Assembly (NCBI RefSeq): GCF_001306915.1
Contig: NZ_LJTC01000003.1
Location: forward strand, 124,001-188,000
Direction: 5' to 3'
Source of the DNA: Pseudoalteromonas lipolytica
Lineage (GTDB): Bacteria; Pseudomonadota; Gammaproteobacteria; Enterobacterales; Alteromonadaceae
DNA length: 64,000 bases
Below the pieces are notes generated by a model. That model was given only the letters and a program-made list of their open reading frames with translations, did no database searches and had not been told where the DNA came from. A program made the position numbers and the translations under genes. Below, in pieces: positions 26,268-33,548 of this stretch (within the stretch, counting starts at the first letter, position 1; the number at the start of each line of letters is the position of its first letter).

Positions 26268-26741
26268 CTATTCGCCCATTTGAGATTGATGGTAGTTTTG
26301 GCTACCAATTTTGTCGATTAGACCAAGCTGTTGTTCTAACCAGTAAACATGATCTTCTTCTGTATCAAACAATAGCTTCTCAAGCACTTCACGTGATTGA
26401 TAGTCTTTTTCTTGTTCACAGATGGCAATGGCTTCTTTAACACAGTCAACCACTTCTAGCTCAAGTGTAAGGTCATTTTGCATCATGCTCTTTACGTCTG
26501 AGCCAATTAATAGGTCACGACGCTTAGTCATGTTTGGTACGCCTTCTAAAAACAGAATACGTTTGATCAACCAATCAGCGTGATCTTTTTCTTCTTCCAT
26601 TTCGTGGTTAAGGCGCTCATACAGCTTATTTAGGCCCCAATCGTCATACATACGAGAATGAATAAAGTATTGATCTATAGCAGCTAATTCGTTTGCGAGT
26701 AGTTTGTTAAAACTATCTATGACTTTTTGGTTACCTTTCAT
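26268..26741 (-). CDS. bfr: Bacterioferritin subunit, catalytic ferroxidase type
   Basis: The 157-residue Bfr subunit keeps all the di-iron ligands seen in E. coli Bfr: Glu18 ('NELAAIDQYF'), Glu51 and His54 ('EEEKDHADW'), Glu94 ('CVKEAI'), Glu127 and His130 ('TEEDHVYWLE'). The heme ligand Met52 is Lys. It should oxidise Fe(II) but not bind heme. GAGGA lies seven bases before this ATG, so the in-frame ATG seven codons upstream is not needed. First gene of a two-gene operon with the heme-type subunit; promoter candidate at 26772-26799. Confidence 0.93.
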   Translation of the reverse strand: MKGNQKVIDSFNKLLANELAAIDQYFIHSRMYDDWGLNKLYERLNHEMEEEKDHADWLIKRILFLEGVPNMTKRRDLLIGSDVKSMMQNDLTLELEVVDCVKEAIAICEQEKDYQSREVLEKLLFDTEEDHVYWLEQQLGLIDKIGSQNYHQSQMGE

Positions 26742-26771
26742 AATGCTATCCTCAAATTCCAAGTTGCGGTA

Positions 26772-26799
26772 ATTGTAGTATATAAAAACAAGATTGCAA
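26772..26799 (-). promoter_or_regulatory. Candidate sigma-70 promoter of the bfr operon
   Basis: On the minus strand TTGCAA (26799-26794), a 16-bp spacer and TACAAT (26777-26772) stand 31 bp upstream of the first bfr ATG. Confidence 0.6.
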
Positions 26800-26826
26800 A
26801 CTTTTTCCTTTGTAAATCAGTTGTTT

Positions 26827-26845
26827 ACTATTGATTGTGATTCTC
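26827..26845 (-). promoter_or_regulatory. Weak Fur-box-like site upstream of the bfr operon
   Basis: On the minus strand GAGAATCACAATCAATAGT matches the 19-bp Fur consensus at 13 positions by hand count. It lies just upstream of the promoter, where Fur could act positively or not at all. Weak evidence. Confidence 0.3.
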
Positions 26846-26903
26846 GTTTAAGTTTGCGTTAATGGTTGATAAATGAACAGTTTATCGTTTCTATTCTTAA
26901 ATG

Positions 26904-26929
26904 AAAAAAGCCCTTACTAAGAAGGGCTT
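26904..26929 (-). terminator. Terminator of the TonB receptor gene
   Basis: Read on the minus strand: AAGCCCTT, 6-nt loop, AAGGGCTT and a run of six T. Confidence 0.88.
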
Positions 26930-26951
26930 GTTGTTCTAAACAAAGTTTAAT

Positions 26952-29087
26952 TTAGAAACTATAGGTTGCACCAAGTGTCACAGTGGTACCTAAACCTTTA
27001 ATGTTATAGCCACCGTAGGTGTATGACTGGGCACGGGCAGGGTAGTAATCATTGTTAAATAGGTTTTCTACCCCCATAAACGCTTGCCAGTTATCGCTAA
27101 AGTTATAGCGACCGCTTAGGTTAAATAGGTTGTAACTGCTAATTGGCCCTTGGTCGCCAACATAGTCGCCGTCTGCATTTGGTTCAAAGCGTTTGCGTGA
27201 ACCCACATATAAATAACTCACCGTCAGTGATAATTCATCATTAGGTTGCCAGTTTAAGTTAGCAGTGCCTTTTGGTGGGCTTATTTGGCGCGAACCTAAG
27301 TAAATGTCGTCTTCGGTGTTTTTACCTTCAACATAGCTGTAAGTTGCAACCAGTTTTAGAGTTGGATTAATTTTATAATCAATTAATGTTTCGTAACCCC
27401 AAATCTCTTGCGGTGCACGTACCGGCTCATAAACACCGGTTACTTCATTAAAGCTGTTTGTGGTGCCAAACTCTGATGTACTGCGATAGGCTGCAAATTC
27501 AAAACGTAAGTCATCAAACTGTGAGGTAAAACCAATTTCATAGTTATCGATGATTGATGCTTCTGTTTGAATTAAGCCAATATCATTTACCGTTGCTGCA
27601 CGTAATAGGCGGCCAATATCTGAGATATCAGAGCCTTGTGAATAATTGGCAAACGGGCTGAAGGCCTCAAGTAAATTGTATTTCACACCTACATTATAAG
27701 TGGTTGCATCATAATCTATGGTGTCACCCTTTACACTAAGCGGCACTGAGCACTGTGTTTCTGAGCGGCAAAGCTTTAAGGTTTCATAGTCATCAACGGT
27801 TAAATCAATGCTCTCTTGGCGCACACCCGCTTTAATAACTAAATCATTATTGATAACCCATTTTGTTTGTAAAAAGCCAGCAAGGCTTTCCATATCCATT
27901 TCTGGTACCCAAACACGGCCATCTACAAGTGGCTGAGACGTCACATCATTCAGTGCATCTAGGCCATAAATGAAGGTAGCTTCAACATTGTCAAAATCAA
28001 CAAGGGTATTAAAGGTAGCGCGCGCCCCTTTCTTTTCAGAGCGAATAATTGATTGGCCGCCTTCGTAGCCTTCGTCTGGGTTAGCTAGGTTGGTAGAAAA
28101 GAAAAACACGTTCTCGATGTCTTGCATGTAAAGATCGAGCGTCATTTGGGTATTAGTAAACAGGGCATAGTCTGTGTATTTTAAGGTAATGTTTTCGTTA
28201 CCATCTGGGCCTTGTGGTTTACCTTTCTTTTGCAGCTCTTTAGGTACATGAATGGCATAGGTTTTTTCGCCATCGTTTAGGTTACCAACTACGTCACCTA
28301 AATCGGTTTTTTGTTGAGAGCTAAAGTAGTTATAGCTAAATTGCAGTTGCTTCTCATCGTCAAAATCATAACCTAGTTTAGTGAAGTAGTTTTCGGTTAC
28401 TGCATCAGATAAACCATACTGTAAGCCAAGAATATCGCCTTCTGCATCACGTTGAACACCATTTTCTTCGTAACTTGCGGTAAATAAGTAGCTAACTTTA
28501 TCAGCTCGGCCGTTAATCGCTGCAGAGACACGGGCACCAGCGCTTTCTTCAAGTTTTACTGCACTAAAGCGTGAAGATAGGCTAATTTCACCTTCAGGCT
28601 GACCATCACTTGTTGCTTGTTTTGTGATGTAGTTAATAATACCGCCCGATGCACCATTACCATAAACAGAGGTAGCCCCTTTGATCACTTCAATACGTGC
28701 AATGGCACTTGGGTCGAGTGTTTTGACCCCTAACGAGCCGTTTCTGAGTGGTGTAGATTGTGGCACACCATCAATCATCACAAGTGGTGCACGGCCACGT
28801 AAACTCTGACCTGTATTACTCGAACTACCTGTATCAGGTGCAAGACCAGGTACCATTTGCGCAAGTAAGCTTTGTAGTTCTGGATTAACTTTTAAATGCT
28901 CTTCAATTTGCTTTTGGCTAATAATCGTGACAGAAGCGGGTACTTCATCAATGCTTTCAAATACACGGCTGCCCGATACAACAACGTGTTCCATTTCTTC
29001 TGCGGTAAGTTTTTTATTGATGGCATCATCAGCAAATGATTGGCTGCTAATTGCAAGAGCGACCAGAGTAAGTGAGGTTTTTAACAT
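26952..29087 (-). CDS. TonB-dependent ferric-siderophore receptor
   Basis: The 711 residues comprise a signal ('LALAISS'-type, ending near 'SFADD'), a TonB box 'MEHVVVSGSR', and a plug with 'GQSLRGRAPLVMIDGVPQ' and 'RIEVIKGATSVYGNGASGG', like ferric-siderophore receptors of the IutA/FepA group. The barrel ends in Phe. A Cys pair in 'LCRSETQCSV' sits in an extracellular loop. AGGA five bases upstream fixes the start at 29087 rather than 29159. A Fur box at 29161-29179 lies 74 bp upstream, so iron repression is likely. PepSY and DUF3703 genes upstream are read in the same direction, but a 162-bp repeat element intervenes. Confidence 0.9.
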   Translation of the reverse strand: MLKTSLTLVALAISSQSFADDAINKKLTAEEMEHVVVSGSRVFESIDEVPASVTIISQKQIEEHLKVNPELQSLLAQMVPGLAPDTGSSSNTGQSLRGRAPLVMIDGVPQSTPLRNGSLGVKTLDPSAIARIEVIKGATSVYGNGASGGIINYITKQATSDGQPEGEISLSSRFSAVKLEESAGARVSAAINGRADKVSYLFTASYEENGVQRDAEGDILGLQYGLSDAVTENYFTKLGYDFDDEKQLQFSYNYFSSQQKTDLGDVVGNLNDGEKTYAIHVPKELQKKGKPQGPDGNENITLKYTDYALFTNTQMTLDLYMQDIENVFFFSTNLANPDEGYEGGQSIIRSEKKGARATFNTLVDFDNVEATFIYGLDALNDVTSQPLVDGRVWVPEMDMESLAGFLQTKWVINNDLVIKAGVRQESIDLTVDDYETLKLCRSETQCSVPLSVKGDTIDYDATTYNVGVKYNLLEAFSPFANYSQGSDISDIGRLLRAATVNDIGLIQTEASIIDNYEIGFTSQFDDLRFEFAAYRSTSEFGTTNSFNEVTGVYEPVRAPQEIWGYETLIDYKINPTLKLVATYSYVEGKNTEDDIYLGSRQISPPKGTANLNWQPNDELSLTVSYLYVGSRKRFEPNADGDYVGDQGPISSYNLFNLSGRYNFSDNWQAFMGVENLFNNDYYPARAQSYTYGGYNIKGLGTTVTLGATYSF

Positions 29088-29160
29088 GCTTGTCCTTGTT
29101 AAATCGGTATTTATTATGTGATTGTGCGGCAGTCTAAATGTAAAGAAGTGTAAAGGCAAG

Positions 29161-29179
29161 GCTAATGATAATTGTTTGC
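29161..29179 (-). promoter_or_regulatory. Fur box upstream of the siderophore receptor
   Basis: The 19 bp GCTAATGATAATTGTTTGC match the Fur consensus at 14 positions by hand count, including an unbroken TAATGATAAT core. It is 74 bp from the receptor start. Confidence 0.7.
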
Positions 29180-29269
29180 AATAATTAACTGTGTTGTTTT
29201 GTACCTACTTTTTAAATTAGTTATTAAGCAAATAGCTATTAGGTTTAGCAGGACTGTAGCTGTGTTTTT

Positions 29270-29431
29270 ATACTAATCCGCTTAATTAAGTAGTCTATTT
29301 TGAGGCAATAAAACCTCGTTGATAACAAGGCAAAAATTTCGTTATTTAGTTGTTCTAAATGAGAAATTTTTAACGCAGTTAGCGACAGGTTTAATCCCTC
29401 AAAATGATTAAGTATTATTGCGGGTTGGTAT
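29270..29431. mobile_element. 162-bp palindromic MITE-like element
   Basis: The ends are imperfect inverted repeats of about 35 bp (left ATACTAATCCGC and TATTTTGAGG; right CCTCAAAATGATTAAG and CGGGTTGGTAT). The centre holds a hairpin with arms AAATTTC..ATTTAG and CTAAAT..GAAATTT. There is no coding capacity. It is unrelated in sequence to the element at 6288-6552. With the Fur box it accounts for the 353 bp between the receptor and DUF3703 genes. Confidence 0.65.
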
Positions 29432-29440
29432 TAGCTAGCG

Positions 29441-29776
29441 CTAGTTTAAAAAGCGTTTTAAGTCGTCAGGTATAGGCATTGGTTTGAAAGGGCTAACATT
29501 AGTGCCGCCGGTGTTACCGAGTGGTACCCAAATACGCGAAAATACAATTGAAGCAGCCATACGAACAAACTGACCAATTATTTCCTTGGTATTATGGGTT
29601 TTAAAACCAATTTTACACATCCACCAATGTGAGTAAGTGTGCGGAATAATATAGCTTTGACCGAGAATATGAACCCGCTCTAAGTGATAAAAAGCGGTTG
29701 TGTAATCTGCTTTCTTATAACTCGTTTTAGCCAATATCATTTCGGTGTTAAAGGCATTTTTGAGCTCATTATTCAT
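29441..29776 (-). CDS. DUF3703 protein
   Basis: The 111 residues read 'TEMILAKTSYKKADYTTAFYHLERVHILGQSY' in outline, then 'HTYSHWWMCKIGF' and a Pro-rich tail, which matches DUF3703. The many His residues (HLERVH, HTYSHWW) suggest metal or heme contact but no activity is established. The start is the ATG at 29776; the longer frame reading from 30040 overlaps the PepSY gene antiparallel to nothing and is a shadow. It begins 28 bp after the PepSY stop, so the two probably share a transcript tied to iron or metal supply. Confidence 0.75.
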   Translation of the reverse strand: MNNELKNAFNTEMILAKTSYKKADYTTAFYHLERVHILGQSYIIPHTYSHWWMCKIGFKTHNTKEIIGQFVRMAASIVFSRIWVPLGNTGGTNVSPFKPMPIPDDLKRFLN

Positions 29777-29804
29777 GGCGAATGGTATGTTTAGTAATAG
29801 TTGT

Positions 29805-30878
29805 TTATTTGTAATGCCGTTTGTACCAAAAGTAAACACCTGAAATCGTGAAAAACAACGGTGATAAAGCAAATAGTAACCACAGTAATTGCACGATAGA
29901 GCCTGCAAAATCACCAATATGAAACTTATATTTAAAGTTCCATGTTTGCGTGGTCCATGAGCTTTGGCTGGCATCATAGCTTGCAACAATATCTGCTGAA
30001 TATGGGTTCGCCCATACCCAACTATAAGCATGGCTTTCACCCGGGTTCTCTATTCTAAAACCTATGTTATCAGTTGGTTTTTTCGGTAAATAAATTCTAA
30101 ACAACTTACCCTCAGGAAATACAGTTTGTGCGTTATCAAACGCTTTTTGCACTTGAAATGGCGTAGCATCTAAAGGGGGAATAACGGCTGGTGGTTTTGG
30201 TCTATCTTCAACTGTACCTTGCATCACAAATTCTAATACGGCTTTGGTTTGTGGCTTCCAGTTAAACGCCATACCTGTGTAAGCAATTAAAATGAGTGGA
30301 ATTAAAAAATACACACCCAGAACGGTATGTAGCTGATACATTAACACTCTGAATTTTGCTTTACGCTTAATAGCCAAACGTTTAATACGATTTTTTGGCT
30401 TAACCCAAATATAAAAACCGAGCAGAATCTCAAAAATGAGTATTAGAGCACATACCGAAACCCAATTTCTTAGCGGGCGGTTCTTATCGGCATCTTCATA
30501 AAGCAACCAGCGGTGCAAAGCCATGGTAAAACCATAAATCGTGCTGTAGTAATCGTACTCATGTAGAACTTGACCATTGTATGGGTTAACACTGACATAG
30601 CGGTTATTAGCTAACTGTAATTGCCAGGCAAGATCACTGCGCTGCTCAGGCATTAACAGGGTAACCGGTTGTTTAGTTGAAGCTGAAACATGTTTTATGA
30701 GGCTATCAAAATCAAGTGCTGAAGCCGCTGGTGTTACAGTCCATTTATCGCTTTGAGTAAGGTATTGAATGTCTTTTGCGTAAATAAGCAACGCACCGGT
30801 CAAACTTAAACAAATCAAAAATAAACCGCTTACTAAGGCAAGCAATAAATGCGTACGACGTAACCACAACTTCAACAA
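29805..30878 (-). CDS. PepSY-associated transmembrane protein, iron-uptake type
   Basis: The 357-residue inner-membrane protein has four transmembrane helices (about residues 9-33, 136-158, 182-205 and 330-352). It carries conserved His residues in 'RRTHLLLALVSG', 'ALHRWLL' and 'YQLHTVLGVY', the pattern of PepSY_TM proteins that accompany TonB siderophore receptors. Members of this group include heme-containing ferric-siderophore reductases, and that is the plausible role here. It follows the CDF exporter gene with 61 bp between them and a Fur-like palindrome in that gap. Confidence 0.85.
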   Translation of the reverse strand: MLKLWLRRTHLLLALVSGLFLICLSLTGALLIYAKDIQYLTQSDKWTVTPAASALDFDSLIKHVSASTKQPVTLLMPEQRSDLAWQLQLANNRYVSVNPYNGQVLHEYDYYSTIYGFTMALHRWLLYEDADKNRPLRNWVSVCALILIFEILLGFYIWVKPKNRIKRLAIKRKAKFRVLMYQLHTVLGVYFLIPLILIAYTGMAFNWKPQTKAVLEFVMQGTVEDRPKPPAVIPPLDATPFQVQKAFDNAQTVFPEGKLFRIYLPKKPTDNIGFRIENPGESHAYSWVWANPYSADIVASYDASQSSWTTQTWNFKYKFHIGDFAGSIVQLLWLLFALSPLFFTISGVYFWYKRHYK

Positions 30879-30918
30879 GGTTTGTTCCTTCAGTTTGCTG
30901 TTAAAACAAAACTGAATA

Positions 30919-30943
30919 GTAAATGATAACGCGTAACATTTAC
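30919..30943 (-). promoter_or_regulatory. Fur-like palindrome upstream of the PepSY gene
   Basis: Arms GTAAATG and CATTTAC flank 11 bp with a CGCG centre. The left half includes AAATGATAA, close to a Fur half-site; I count 12 of 19 consensus matches. It overlaps the stop codon of the CDF gene and is 41 bp from the PepSY start. Confidence 0.45.
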
Positions 30944-31806
30944 ACTAAAACTTGTTCAATGGTGCAGCTTTCAATTGCAAAGTTATCATGCAAAAAGTGA
31001 CGTATTTCATCGTTATTGATGTTGTGCTTGGCACTAAACTTTAGCTCGCAATGAACGTGATGATCGTCTATTTGCCACGTTTTGAGATAATCAATATCAG
31101 TAATTGCAAATTGGGTTTTGAGCTCAGTAATAGCTGCTGTTAAAGCAAAATTATCAGGGGCTGCCTGCATCAATATTTTACTGCTCGCTATTAACAGCAA
31201 AACACCATGGTAAATGACATACAAAGAAATCAGCATAGTGGCAATTAAATCAACAATATACCATTGATAAAGAATAATTAAGGTACCTGCTATGATCACC
31301 ACCACTGAAGCTAATGCATCAGACACATTATGTATAAACGCAGCACGAATATTCATGCTGTCTTTAGCACCTGCTTTGTAAGTTAAAAGAGCGGTGACAA
31401 GATCAACAACTAGCGCAAAACCCGCAACCCAGATGATGATCCAGCCATCAATGGGCTCAGGATTTAAATAGTTGGAGATAGCTTCAACAATTAAGTAACC
31501 ACCAATCACAATTAAACTTAAACTATTAAATAAGGTTGCTAAAATTTCAGCGCGTTTATAACCGTATTGATAACGATCATTGGCAGGTTTGGCACCAATT
31601 TTTCGGGCAATTAGGGCAATGAATAACGACGAGGCATCACTTAAATTATGCAGTGCATCAGCAATTAACGATAAACTGCCAGAAACAAGGCCGCCAATCA
31701 CCTGAGCGACAGTTAATAACACATTGATTGCAACTGCCAGCATGAGTTGGCGGGTGCTTTGGTTATTTGTATCGTGATGATGGTGGTGGTGGTGTCCGTG
31801 TCCCAT
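30940..31806 (-). CDS. Cation diffusion facilitator (Zn/Co/Cd/Fe efflux), ZitB/CzcD-like
   Basis: The 288 residues begin with a His-rich tail (nine His in the first 12 residues), then six transmembrane helices. Helix 2 carries H53-x3-D57 ('ALHNLSDAS') and helix 5 carries 'IHNVSDALAS', the His/Asp tetrad of zinc-type CDF exporters that swap metal for protons. A cytoplasmic ferredoxin-like domain with 'DDHHVHCEL' follows. It is divergent from the CzcIBA-like operon, 170 bp apart, so both probably answer to the same metal load. Confidence 0.92.
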   Translation of the reverse strand: MGHGHHHHHHHDTNNQSTRQLMLAVAINVLLTVAQVIGGLVSGSLSLIADALHNLSDASSLFIALIARKIGAKPANDRYQYGYKRAEILATLFNSLSLIVIGGYLIVEAISNYLNPEPIDGWIIIWVAGFALVVDLVTALLTYKAGAKDSMNIRAAFIHNVSDALASVVVIIAGTLIILYQWYIVDLIATMLISLYVIYHGVLLLIASSKILMQAAPDNFALTAAITELKTQFAITDIDYLKTWQIDDHHVHCELKFSAKHNINNDEIRHFLHDNFAIESCTIEQVLV

Positions 31807-31976
31807 AAAAATACCGAGTTATTGATTTGCTTTATTTTTATACCATGCGTGCCGTGGTATTGAAATGTTTGTAATGCATTGTTCGTGTACAGATTATAAT
31901 TTACTGTTCAAATGCCGGTGGATTTGTTAATTTAGCGCCGTTGTACCAATTTTTAGTTCTAATTTTTAGGCTCAAT

Positions 31977-32354
31977 GTGAAAGCTGCATTTATTATTTTG
32001 ATTAGCGTATTATTGCTCCAGCCACTGCTGGATAGCTTTGATGTGGCCGATCATAATGCTGCGTTTAATCACACCTCGGTACTGTTATCAGAAGAAATTG
32101 ACCTTGAAGCCCATTGCGCAGCCAATGGCGATCACCAGTTACATCAATCAGAGCATGCCGAGCTTAGCAAACAGTTGTCTGACTCAGCCGAGAAAGGCCA
32201 TTGTCATGTTTGTCACAGCCCTGCGTTTGTTGATTCGCTGCAATTGTCTGAACCTACTGATGTTTATTTCGCTAAAATTGAATCACTTGATTTCAACTTC
32301 AAATCGGCTGACTTAGCACCGCTACATCGCCCACCTATTTTAGCTCTTACTTAA
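31977..32354 (+). CDS. CzcI-like His/Cys-rich small protein, first gene of metal-efflux operon
   Basis: With a GTG start at 31977 (AGG six bases upstream) the protein is 125 residues. It has an N-terminal hydrophobic segment, then a metal-binding stretch with 'HCAANGDHQLHQSEH' and 'KGHCHVCHS', and ends in '…APLHRPPILALT', a tail seen in CzcI/DUF2946 proteins at the head of czc operons. A TTG at 31941 is in frame but has no ribosome site. A periplasmic metal-sensing or buffering role is likely. Confidence 0.6.
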   Translation: MKAAFIILISVLLLQPLLDSFDVADHNAAFNHTSVLLSEEIDLEAHCAANGDHQLHQSEHAELSKQLSDSAEKGHCHVCHSPAFVDSLQLSEPTDVYFAKIESLDFNFKSADLAPLHRPPILALT

Positions 32355-32411
32355 TCAAAAACCCTTTTTTAGATTTTTTGGGCTTAGCCCATTTTAAGTA
32401 AGAGACACTCT

Positions 32412-33539
32412 ATGTATTTAAGAAATTTTATGCGTTATGCATTGCTGTGCGTATGCTATATGACTGTGACAAATATTTATGCGACAGAACAAGCGCATAA
32501 CCACCAAGAAAATGAGCAAGCTGAGCATGCTAATGAAGTCATTTTAACTGAGCAGCAACAGCAACTCGCTAATATTAAGGTTGAGCGCCTTGTACTGAAA
32601 AAACACAAGCAAACCTTGTATGCACCGGGCGAAATTAAAGCCAATGGCTACGCCAGTTATGTGGTGTCACCACGTGTTGATTCTATCGTTGTAAAACGCC
32701 ATGCCTTATTAGGGCAGCATGTAAATAAAGGAGACTCTTTAGTCACTTTATTTAGTGGCGAAGTGGCTAGCCAGCAAACAGAATTTAGATTAGCAGAAGC
32801 CGAGTGGCAACGCGTTACTAAAATGACCGCAGGCACAGTCAGCGAAAAACAAATCTTAACTGCCAAAGCCGAGTATGAAGTGGCTTATAGCCGATTAGTT
32901 GCCTTTGGTTTATCAAAACAAGCTATTGTACAAACACTCACCATAAGCCCAGAAAAACTCGGTGAATACACCTTGTTTGCACAAACATCTGGGGCTGTTT
33001 TAACCGATAACTTTGCCCAAGGTCAGCGAGTAGATTCGGGGATTGAGCTAATGCTAATAGCCGATGAATCTGCGCTTTGGGTTGCTGCTCAGCTTTCAGC
33101 TAATCAAGACCGTACTATCAGTAATGGCTCTACGGCGCTGTTAGAAGTTAACGGCAATCGCTATCAAGCAAGGGTTATTCAAGAAGCACATACCATTGAT
33201 GAACAAACACGTTCACGAACTGTTAGGCTCGAGGTAAAAAACACCCAGCATAGTTTGCACCCAGGCATGTTTGCGGATGTGTATTTTCATTTTGAAACAG
33301 ACCAAGAGGTACTTGCCGTACCTGAAAACGCATTAACACGGAGTGCAGATGGTGACTGGCAGTTATTTGTCGTTGATGACGATGGTGGCTTTGCTGCCCA
33401 TGAAGTAACCCTTGGCAGACGTTTTGGTGATTATCGCGAAGTGTTAGGTATCAAAGCCGGGCTTGAAGTTGTCACCCAAGGTGCTTTTTTTATTGCATCA
33501 CAGCTAGCTAAAGGCGGATTTGATCCGCATAACCACTAG
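32412..33539 (+). CDS. RND efflux periplasmic adaptor, CzcB/CusB family
   Basis: The 375-residue membrane-fusion protein has a signal (ending near 'NIYATEQ') and a His/Glu-rich N-terminus ('AHNHQENEQAEHANE'). It then shows the lipoyl/barrel-sandwich halves around a short hairpin ('VVSPRVDSIVVKRH', 'GEYTLFAQTSGAVL') and the beta-barrel with 'HPGMFADVYFHF'. It links the inner-membrane pump to an outer-membrane channel. No CzcC-type outer-membrane gene is present in the operon, so an outer channel from elsewhere must serve. The stop is nine bp before the pump gene. Confidence 0.9.
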   Translation: MYLRNFMRYALLCVCYMTVTNIYATEQAHNHQENEQAEHANEVILTEQQQQLANIKVERLVLKKHKQTLYAPGEIKANGYASYVVSPRVDSIVVKRHALLGQHVNKGDSLVTLFSGEVASQQTEFRLAEAEWQRVTKMTAGTVSEKQILTAKAEYEVAYSRLVAFGLSKQAIVQTLTISPEKLGEYTLFAQTSGAVLTDNFAQGQRVDSGIELMLIADESALWVAAQLSANQDRTISNGSTALLEVNGNRYQARVIQEAHTIDEQTRSRTVRLEVKNTQHSLHPGMFADVYFHFETDQEVLAVPENALTRSADGDWQLFVVDDDGGFAAHEVTLGRRFGDYREVLGIKAGLEVVTQGAFFIASQLAKGGFDPHNH

Positions 33540-33548
33540 AGGTGATAT

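Noticed and set aside
29777..30040. Long N-terminal extension of the DUF3703 gene
   Set aside because: It overlaps the PepSY coding region in another frame; family members start at the ATG at 29776.
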